A DNA stretch of 64,000 nt from Aurelia coerulea (Eukaryota > Cnidaria > Scyphozoa > Semaeostomeae > Ulmaridae): contig CM076943.1 of NCBI GenBank assembly GCA_039566865.1, positions 29,830,663-29,894,662 on the forward strand. The letters run 5' to 3'. The notes beneath the pieces were generated by a model, which had not been told where the DNA came from, made no database searches, and worked only from the letters and a program-made list of their open reading frames with translations. The stretch's first letter is position 1. Each line of letters starts with the position of its first letter. Made by a program: the position numbers and the translations under genes. Of this stretch, positions 55,267 through 64,000 are shown one piece after another.

Positions 55267-58200
55267 TTACATTAGATGTAGCGAAACCAGGGATGTAGGA
55301 ACCGGGAGTACTGGGGAAACGTGACCCCCCAGATTTTGCAACAAACCAAAAGTGCCCTTTTTGTCATAGGATATGCCCCCTTTGAGGAACGATGCGGACA
55401 GAAAGTCGTGTAATTTTGTTATCATTTACTTCATGATTTAGTTATGCTTACTTCTCACTTTGTTTTATTGTGAAGGAAAACGGATGTTTCGATTGTGTGC
55501 ACAAATAATGCCCATTGTTACAACATCCCTGATTCCTATGTACCTATCTATATGTCTATATAGGTCTATTCCTTCCGGTTGGAGCAAAAGCCCCCGCATA
55601 ATGTTTTCATTCTTCAAACATAAAAATTGTTTAGATTGTGTGTGCTAGCAATGTCAGTTGTTACAACATTGCTGATTCCTATCTATCTATATTTCAAAGA
55701 TAACCAGAGACGTAGGAACCGGGAACACTGGGGGCAAGTGCCCCCCAAGATTTTGCAACAAACCAAAAAGTGCGCTTTTTGTCTCAGGATGTGCCCCTTT
55801 TCAAGACTGATGCGAAACTGGTTTAATTTTTTTCTTTGTGATTTAGTTATGTTTACTCCTCTCTTCGTTTTATTGCGAAGGAAATCGGATATCTATCAGG
55901 ATTCACAATATATTCATGTTTGATCTTCAATGTATCACATTCTTTGCCTTGAAATGCCGTGCCCCTACAAGCTTTAGATGCTTCCTACGGCAATGAGCGA
56001 AACTAAAGAACTGACAAATTTTCACTTTCTCCTGACATGAGTTGTCACTATAACAGTGCCACACTTGTTTCTCCTTCCTACTGCCCTGAGTGAAAGTAAA
56101 GGAAAGCCGACGATATTGACAATGTGTTTACTTTATCCCGACTCGACAAGAATTGCCACAACAACAGTGCCATACTTGTTTCTTGATGGGTTGGTAGGTT
56201 CCCTTGTTAAAAGTTATCGATATTGAAGATTTCAAACAGTAAGGGCAGTGTGCCAGGTCAAAGAGGTCAAATTTTGAAAATTGCCTTGTAATGAGTTGGC
56301 AGCTGGATTAATGTTAGGAGCAAGTAGTGATCAGCCTTAATGAGGAAATGTGAATTGGCAACTTCGCCAAAGTTCATTGTTGGCCCAAATATATCAGAAT
56401 TGTTTTGATTGTATACATTAACAATGCCTAAAAATACCTCAGATGATTCGCTGATTGTTTCGATTGTGTGCAAAAATAATGTCCATTGTTATAACATTCC
56501 TGATTCCTATGTACCTATATGTCTATATGTCTATATATCTATATATCTATATAGGTGTATTCCTTCCGGTTGGAGGAAACGCCCCTGCATAATGTTTTCA
56601 TTCTTCAAACATAATGAAGCAGACCAGATTTCTTGATATGCATCAGAACTATTAAATTAAATGTAGCAAGATTCCAAAGACGTAGGGAACCGGATGCACT
56701 CGTGGAACGTGCCCCCAAGATTTTGCTACAAACCAAAAGGTGCCCTTTTTGTCTCAGGGTGTGCCCCTTTTAAAGACCAATGCGGACAGAACGTAGTTTA
56801 ATTATGTTATTATTTACTTCGTGATGTAGTTATGTTTACTTCTCAGTTTGTTTCATTGTGAAGGAAATTGGATATCTATCAGCACTCATACTATCTTCTT
56901 CTATATATCACATTTTTCCCTTCAAAAATCTGTTGTATATTACAGTGCCATTTTTACGAGAAAACTGCCTTTAAATTGCCTTGCCCCTCCAAGTTTAAGG
57001 TACTTCCTACTGCTCAGAGTAAAACTGAAGGATGGCCGACAATACTGACAATTTTTACCTTATCCTGACAAGAGTTGCCACTATAGCAGTGTCACATTTG
57101 TTTCTTGGTAGTATTATATGGGTTCGTTGGTTCCCATGGCAACAGTTATCCATATGGAAGATTTCAAACAGTAAGGGCAGTGTGCCAGGTCAAAGAGGTC
57201 AAATTTTGAAAATTGCCTTGTAATGAGTTGGCAGCTGGATTAATGTTAGGAACAAGTAGTAATTAACCTTAATGAGGAAATGTGAATTGGCAACTTCGCC
57301 AAAATTGATTGTTGGCCCAAATATATCAGAATGGTTTTGATTGTATACATTAACAATGCCTATAAATATCTCAGATGCTTCGCTGATTGTTTCGATTGTG
57401 TGCAATAAATAATGCCCATTGTTACAACATTCCTGATTCCTATGTACCTATATGTCTATATGTCTATATGTCTATATGTCTATATGTCTGTCTATATGTC
57501 TATATAGGTGTATTCCTTCCGGTTGGAGCAAAAGCCCCTGCATAATGTTTTCATTCTTCAAACATAATTAAAGGCCCCCATTAGCCATGTTTGAAGAATA
57601 AGGTCATGCACGTAGCTTGCCTCAAATGAAAGAATATTTTTATTCGCAATTGTAACTGTTTAATGCACGATTTAGTTTATATTGAAACGGCAGTAGCCCA
57701 GTAAAAGCCCACTTGATGAAGCAGACCAGATTTCTTGATATGCATCAGAACTATTACATTAGATGTAGCGAAACCAGAGATGTAGGAACCGGGAGTACTG
57801 GGGGAACGTGACCCCCCAGATTTTGCAACACACCAAAAGTGCCCTTTTTGTCATAGGATATGCCCCCTTTGAGGAACGATGCGGACAGAAAGTCGTGTAA
57901 TTTTGTTATCATTTACTTCATGATTTAGTTATGCTTACTTCTCACTTTATTTCATTGTGAAGGAAAACGGATGTTTCGATTGTGTGCACAAATAATGCCC
58001 ATTGTTACAACATTCCTGATTCCTATGTACCTATCTATATGTCTATATAGGTCTATTCCTTCTGGTTGGAGCAAAAGCCCCTGCATAATGTTTTCATTCT
58101 TCAAACATAAAAATTGTTTAGATTGTGTGTGCTAGCAATGTCAGTTGTTACAACATTGCTGATTCCTATCTATCTATATTTCAAAGATAACCAGAGACGT

Positions 58201-59085
58201 AGGAACCGGGAACGCTGGGGGCAAATGCCCCCCAAGATTTTGCAACAAACCAAAAAGTGCGCTTTTTGTCTCAGGATGTGCCCCTTTTCAAGACTGATGC
58301 GAAACTGGTTTAATTTTTTTCTTTGTGATTTAGTTATGTTTACTCCTCTCTTCGTTTTATTGCGAAGGAAATCGGATATCTATCAGGATTCACAATATAT
58401 TCATGTTTGATCTTCATTGTATCACATTCTTTGCCTTGAAATGCCGTGCCCCTACAAGCTTTAGATGCTTCCTACGGCAATGAGCGAAACTAAAGAACTG
58501 ACAAATTTTCACTTTCTCCTGACATGAGTTGTCACTATAACAGTGCCACACTTGTTTCTCCTTCCTACTGCCCTGAGTGAAAGTAAAGGAAAGCCGACGA
58601 TATTGACAATGTGTTTACTTTATCCCGACTCGACAAGAATTGCCACAACAACAGTGCCATACTTGTTTCTTGATGGGTTGGTAGGTTCCCTTGTTAAAAG
58701 TTATCGATATTGAAGATTTCAAACAGTAAGGGCAGTGTGCCAGGTCAAAGAGGTCAAATTTTGAAGATTGCTTTGTAATGAGCTGGCAGCTGGATTAATG
58801 TTAGGAGCAAGTAGTAATTAGACTTAATGAGGAAATGTGAATTGGTAACTACGCCAAAATTCATTGTTGGCCCAAATATATCAGAATTGTTTTGATTGTA
58901 TACATTAACAATGCCTATAAATATCTCAGATGCTTCGCTGATTCTTTCTATTGTGTGCACAAATAATGCCCATTGTTACAACATTCCCGATTCCTATGCA
59001 CATATATGTCTATATGTCTATGTAGGTCTATTCCTTCCGGTTGGAGCAAAAGCCCCTGCATAATGTTTTCATTCTTCAAACATAA
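55267..59085 (+). repeat. Tandem repeat array, right part, with a 2487-bp duplication
   Basis: Continues the roughly 1.05 kb repeat of 35681-41374. 55268 onward matches 57755 onward (offset 2487) at very high identity for over 1 kb, so a block of about 2.5 kb is duplicated in tandem. Shared landmarks are TATTCCTTCCGGTTGGAGCA (55568, 56560, 57510, 59030 and a variant at 58050). TATATGTC microsatellites lie at 56515-56555, 57445-57508 and 59003-59020. Confidence 0.88.
56267..56473 (-). other. 68-codon open frame conserved across repeat units (function unknown)
   Basis: A minus-strand frame beginning MHTIETISE and ending HYKAIFKI is open in four repeat units (36408-36614, 56267-56473, 57199-57405, 58754-58960). 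A fifth copy (about 40860-41050) has a stop after about 50 codons. Differences are mostly single substitutions. I see no known motif. It may be chance openness in young duplicates rather than a gene. Confidence 0.3.
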
Positions 59086-59104
59086 AAACCTTTTTCCAGC
59101 CCTG

Positions 59105-60545
59105 TCACGAGGTTAGAAAGAAGGCGATTTGATTGGCTGAGTACCGTGAAATTGGATGATTCCCGCGTGGTTCAGCAACCAGTAAGGATTTGAACTGTAT
59201 GCTCTACTTTGAAACATCAAACCCTCAGCCCCTGGGGCAAAAACTGGCCAAACCACTTGGGTGCCGGCGGTGGTAATCGGACGCTTAAGGAAAACTAAAT
59301 ATTTTCATAAGAAACTTTAATTAAAAAAAAAACCAAAAGTACCAGGTGAATGGACAGGTATTTGGACATATCTTCCCGAAGTGTTTGGTTTTTTACTTTG
59401 CCTTCTTTTCTTTGACAACGATGTTTTTGAGACTGATCTTGGCGGTGGTTTTCGGACAGTGGCGGTGGTTTTCGGCCAGTGGGTTCACAATGCAGAATGT
59501 GCCAAGGAAATTATTTTTCTGTTTATACTTGGCAAGTATTCCGTCTATAAACTCTTTTGCTTCATTTTTCTTGTCTTTTTTTCTATTCTTGAATGCGAAA
59601 ACAATAGTTCGAATGTCGGTTCTCGTAATGACATTCTGGAGAGCTCTCGATACACACAAAACAATCTAAAAGCTAACAGATGCGTTAGGAAAATGTTTTT
59701 TGATCTCATTACTATTTTCGATTGATGTATGTATAGATGTTAATGAACGAAATTTCAAAATTCAATCACATTTCAAATCCGACCTTTATTCATGCTCCCA
59801 AACAACTGATACACTTGGTGTCCGAAAACCACCGCCATGAACTTTTAAGATAATTCGATATGGCATCCGCTGTCCTCCCTTCAGTGAAACCGTTTTAAGT
59901 CTTTTGCATAATGCTTTGAGTTACTTAAAAGCTAGACATCCAATCTAAGTGATTGTTTAAGATTTTTGCTTCTTTCTGGAACGGATTCAGAGTTTTGAAT
60001 CTGCGGTGTGATATTCGCAACGATAACTTCTACACTGCCAAGCACAACGACAACAACTTCTTTAGCGTGTTTTACATTCATGAAGGACTTTCGTAAAGTC
60101 GTTTAGTATCTATAATATTAGCTTTCAGTACCAAGAAATACCCTCTTTGATAGATTTCATTTGTAACGTACTTTTCTGTTGGTTTTCGAGATATTTTCGC
60201 AAGTGTCCGATTACCACCGCCGTCCGATTACCACTGCCGTCCGATTACCACCGCCGACACGCCGTCCGATTACCACTGCCGTCCGATTACCACCGCCGAC
60301 ACCCTAACCCGTGCAAAGTGTCTTCGACGTGGGTTTCCGGTTTGATAATTATTCAATTGAAAGAGTTTGTTCACTTAATTAATTTAGGCCCGCGCAAATC
60401 ACTGTCATGCACCCCCTGGTTAGTTCGCATGCGTCATAGCACATACGCAATATCGATGCCAATTACAATGCCTATTCCAATACCGATGCCAGTTGTCCAA
60501 TGCCGGTGATTACAAATGGCCGAATGCGTCCTTACACATTGCATC
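59105..60545 (-). repeat. Inverted relative of 20205-20872 with an inserted element
   Basis: 59105-59205 and 60385-60545 match, in reverse, 20766-20872 and 20205-20500. Between them lies a probable insertion (59261-60302) bounded by GTGCCGGCGGTGGTAATCGG and (reversed) GTGTCGGCGGTGGTAATCGG. Its right side has about five copies of GTCCGATTACCAC. No gene is recognised in it. Confidence 0.6.
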
Positions 60546-60917
60546 AATTCATCTTCAGCGATTATTCATGTTCAGATACAGACATGATTCAATCAGACGG
60601 GTGGAACAATGCCTACTGCAGTGCAGATCCTTATTTTCCGCGTAGGCCAAACAACTCTTGCCCGTAGACATTACTTACTCCACAGGAAAAATCGAAGGCC
60701 CCCATTATTAGCTATGTTTGAAGTTCAATGAGATCACGCACGTAGCTTGCCTCATGAAGTAATAAAAAGTAATATATTCGATCTTGTGAAAATAAAGGAC
60801 GGTTGATAATACTGACAACATCTTATGTTTCATCTAGTCCTAGATAGACTAGGTTGCCATTATAACAGTGCTACACTTGTTTCTTGATAGGAGTAGGAGT
60901 ACGCACATTGTTTATTT
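60546..60917. other. Unassigned, with a fragment of the 1.05 kb repeat
   Basis: No gene is seen. 60690-60760 resembles the start of the 1.05 kb repeat (GGCCCCCATTATTAGCTATG, GCACGTAGCTTGCCTCA). Confidence 0.5.
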
Positions 60918-62128
60918 CGAGGGGTGATTCACTCCTGAAAAGGGTGTACGAGATTTTGAGATTTTGAAAAATCCCATGATAAAATGAGAGATTTTGAGAT
61001 TTTTCGGGATTTTTAATGAGATTTTAAGATTTTTAAAAATCTTTATGTTTATGAGGTTTGACTTTTCATGCCGATAAAGGTAGGAACCTAAGGATTTTGG
61101 GATTTTTGGAACATTTAGCAGCTACGGCAGCAGCATACAGAGTTTGTTCGAGTTTGTTCTTGAAATAAAGGCGCATACTAGTATAGTATCGTATTTGTGA
61201 TAAATTATATTGCTATGGTCAAGATGAGGCCTAACATAAAGTCTATAGAGTTGGATTAGAACATCTCCAGAGACATATCTAGACAAATGCTTCATCCGTC
61301 TCCCTCAAATCTCGGGAGAGACAGAAACACCATTGGGGCAATGTGAGGGCATGAGCGATAGGACACCAAGTGTATGAAAGTTTTATTGGTAGCGAGCCAC
61401 CTTAACGTTTTACTGGTAGCGAGCCACCTTAACCAATTGTTTTTTGTGTGTTTTTACCTATTTTTACTTGGTAGTGAGCCACCTTATCGCTGTTTCGTCA
61501 TTTTGAAATTTTTGGCAGTGAGCCACCTTAAGGGCAGATCCACCTTAAGTAAAAATGGGTAACAACACAAAAAAGGTGGCTCCATGGAGGTTTTACGGTT
61601 AAGGTGGATCTGCACTATATCTCCCTGCACTAGTCTATATCTCCCTGGTAAAAACACACAAAAACAATTGGTTAGGGTGGCTCGCTACCAATAAAACGTT
61701 AAGGTGGCTCGCTACTACTAAATCTTTCACACACTTGGTGTCCTATTGCTCATGGTGATGGATTCCTTTTTGAAAACAAGAAATCTACGTAGAGTCAATC
61801 TACCTCATTTCCAGTGCTCATAAAAGCAAGAAAAAAATGCAAGAATATTTCGATTGGCAATTGATTGAAATTTGATTCCTCCAAGGCTTTGAATTTTCCG
61901 AAATTGCGCAAATTCTTTCGGTTATTGCGAAAGATTTTGAGATTTCACGGATTTTTCTTCAAGATTCCAAGATTTTTTGAAAGATTTTGAGATTTTTATA
62001 AGATTTCTTAGATTTTATGACTCTTTTCTAAAGATTTTGAGATTTCAACAATTTCATAGAGATTTCAGAGATTTTTTTTGGTAATTTGTGAAAGGTGTAC
62101 GAGATTTTTAGGAGTGATTCACCCCTCG
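60918..62128. mobile_element. Inverted-repeat element with perfect 8-bp duplication (1211 bp)
   Basis: Ends CGAGGGGTGATTCACTCCT and (reversed) CGAGGGGTGAATCACTCCT. GTTTATTT is duplicated exactly at 60910-60917 and 62129-62136. Both sides then carry many GAGATTTT-type repeats. In the middle sits a second palindromic unit (61351-61748) with six or more GAGCCACCTTAA motifs in both orientations. There is no transposase; the 8-bp duplication would fit hAT or a related group. Confidence 0.9.
61351..61748. repeat. Nested foldback with GAGCCACCTTAA repeats
   Basis: Ends CATGAGCGATAGGACACCAA and (reversed) CATGAGCAATAGGACACCAA pair over about 30 bp. The interior contains repeated GGTAGCGAGCCACCTTAACG units on the left and their inverse on the right. 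No clean flanking duplication was seen, so it may be part of the larger element rather than a separate insertion. Confidence 0.75.
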
Positions 62129-62899
62129 GTTTATTTTTACAAGAAACTAAGAGTCAAGAGTTTGAGCCAGAACTGAAACTTTCTTGAAATTATCCACCTG
62201 TGCCTCTGTGAACAAAAAGGCTGAATGCTGTGTTTTCGTCCCTGTGATTGACACTGCCATGAAGCATCGAAAGCTCCCTAAGAACAAGGGTATTTTACAA
62301 ACAGAATAGACCCTTTCACGGTAGATCGAACGGGGGATTCGAATGGAGTTTTCGAGACCATGCCGCGTGAAATTTTTGATTTCAATATCATTCGGGCATC
62401 GCTACATTTTGCAAGATTTCTCTTCTTCAACAAACTGGAACGCGATGAAAATTTAACTGAGCCTACCTGAGCATCCAAAATACGTATCTTTTGTTTCCAT
62501 TCTTTCTAAACTTTCTTAGAAATGACGAGGAACCTTCCCAAACTCCAACGACTCTTTGCTCCCTTCACAAAGCCCCTGCCTAGGCCCAGCGACCGCCCGA
62601 AACCCTTTCGACCATAAATTCTGTCCAGAAGTAGCCACCCTCGCGATTTCCAAAATGAAGAGTCTTTATTCATCCATGATGATCCTCTGAAATTTCCACA
62701 CTTCTATCTCACTTGGTTTTTGCAAAATTTCCTCTTGATTTCACTCTCTCCTTGTTTTCCAAGTAGGCTCGCGGTCAGAAGCCGGTGGCAGAGAAGTTGG
62801 CTTGGAGGAAGTGCTTGGGAAATCCTTGTAACAGAGAAGGGGTGAATAAACGGGGGTCACTCATTTTTCATTTTTATCAATATTTATACACGAAAAACC
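62129..62899. other. Unassigned stretch
   Basis: No gene or recognisable repeat. Mixed composition, slightly less AT-rich than its surroundings. Confidence 0.35.
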
Positions 62900-63290
62900 T
62901 TTCAGCGTATTTACAAATTATCTCAGAGAAAAAATTTAAAGAAAACATTGTAAATAATTTAAATATGCTGCTCTACCAAGGGGTCGTGTTTGGGTTTTGT
63001 AGGTTCAAAAGATACTTTCTAAAACCTGTTTTAAAACGAGCGATTGATTCTTGTTCTCGAATGTTGTCCGGGATATCATTCCAATTTTTGACACCAGAAA
63101 AGTAGAAACTTCGCTTTGCATATTCTAACCTAACTTTGGGAATTTGCAGATCTCCATGATTTCTGGTTCTATGCTCTGAAATCATGGATCTTTCTATGAC
63201 ACTAAATGAATTTACTGAACATTTCCCGCCAAATTTAAACTCGTTCTCCCATCTATCAGCTTTCTATGTTGTTTATAAACTATTTCATCC
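62900..63290 (-). pseudogene. LINE reverse-transcriptase C-terminal remnant
   Basis: The minus-strand frame 63185-62973 shows TRNHGDLQIPKVRLEYAKRS, then FSGVKNWNDIPDNI and a FKTGFRKYL ending, the conserved C-terminal tail of CR1/RTE-like LINE polyproteins. It resembles the tail of the LINE at 24133. The rest of the element is missing. Confidence 0.8.
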
Positions 63291-64000
63291 GGAGTTTACG
63301 ATGTTTGCAATGGTTTTGGTTTCTTTTGCAAATTTTGCATACAAACTGTGATAATAAACGCATTTTTTATGAAAAACTGCCATAGGAAACTCAACTCTCA
63401 GGTGGGGGGAGGGGGCTTTGGGTTTCAGGGGTTGTTGGTTTGGCCAGATTTAACCCTCGGGTTCCGGGCTTTACGTTTAGATCGTACGAATTTCGGGTTT
63501 TGAGATGTGTGACGGGTTGCAGCATGGTTGCAGGTTTGGCCAATTTTTATGCTCGGGTTTCGGGTATTTCATTCAAAAATTCCTATGTTTTTGCCTTTTC
63601 AAAGTCACACAGTCCCTGTAGCTAACTGAGATCGAAAAACCAGCTTTCGAATTACTCAAACCATGCATAGAGGGTCAGTGAAAACGAAAATGTTGGAAAT
63701 CTAACATTGTTGACGACAATTTAAAAATTTGTTCAGAAATGCAGTCTCGTATTTTGGATTTTTTCACTTCCCGTCTCCCTCTCTCAGATCGCCAAAAATT
63801 AAGAATTTCCAGTACTGGGAAAATATAAGCTAAGAAACCATTTCTTTTGATAAGGGAAATCCTTGACATATTTTTACTTTACTTTCGCTTGTTTTCTGTA
63901 TCATATCGCTTGTAAGGTACTTGAGTAATGTCTAAACATTTGGATAGTCTTAAAATGCCTTAAAATGAAATGTTCATGAGGGCACAGCACAATTAGTGAA
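63291..64000. other. Unassigned, with a dispersed repeat fragment
   Basis: No gene is seen. 63790-63900 (AGTACTGGGAAAATATA and following) matches 38310-38400 inside the Mutator-like element and the inverse of about 20000-20115. A G-rich phrase with CGGGTT/GGGTTTC repeats lies at 63400-63560. Confidence 0.5.

Noticed and set aside
41374..55268. Reading the 13.9-kb block as an ordinary segmental duplication or satellite
   Set aside because: Exact CTAG|TC junctions, A/T insertion context and an intact empty site fit Helitrons much better.
59346..59725. Overlapping 107- and 114-codon open frames as genes
   Set aside because: They overlap in different frames, are rich in Phe/Leu from T-rich DNA, lack motifs, and lie inside a candidate mobile element.
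60290..60310. ACACCCTAACCC as a telomere-repeat remnant
   Set aside because: Only one and a half copies are present, adjoining the GTCCGATTACCAC repeats; chance is the simpler explanation.

Overview
The window looks like eukaryotic, transposon-dominated DNA from an invertebrate. A cnidarian or other marine invertebrate is my best guess from the style of the BEL/Pao polyprotein, the tRNA-derived SINEs and the non-LTR elements, but no host gene fixes the taxon. I recognise no host protein-coding gene, rRNA or tRNA gene. The only long intact reading frame is a 1846-codon BEL/Pao polyprotein. Everything else I can name is mobile or repeated DNA.

Layout. 1-6112: a BEL/Pao LTR retrotransposon on the minus strand with identical LTRs, polypurine tract, polyprotein and candidate primer site. 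6375-29764: two 1.4-1.7 kb inverted arms about 20 kb apart. Between them lie nested small DNA transposons (mariner-, Mutator-, Harbinger- and hAT-like), three broken non-LTR retrotransposons, two SINEs and several inverted-repeat elements. The right arm itself carries a hAT-like MITE whose empty site is preserved in the left arm. 29765-35680: mostly unassigned, with a few terminal-inverted-repeat candidates and short repeats.

35681-59085: a tandem array of a roughly 1.05 kb repeat interrupted by two large insertions. The first is a 3369-bp foldback, Mutator-like element (37201-40569) with a perfect 9-bp target duplication. The second is a 13.9-kb block (41375-55266) that I read as three head-to-tail non-autonomous Helitrons. 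The two internal junctions are exactly CTAG|TC, and the block lies between A and T of a site whose empty version survives in a neighbouring repeat. The Helitrons carry a CCAAT-rich satellite, many perfect TTGGC-N5-GCCAA palindromes, eight GTCACGTGAC palindromes, CREB-type TGACGTCA sites, and a 3' cluster of GC-rich hairpins. 59090-64000: more inverted-repeat elements, including a 1211-bp one with a perfect 8-bp target duplication, plus a LINE remnant.

The most interesting object is the Helitron array: its joined copies, one copy that appears to end early inside the hairpin cluster, and its dense load of transcription-factor-like palindromes. All element classifications rest on termini, target-site duplications and, where possible, paralogous empty sites seen here. 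None was checked against a database.
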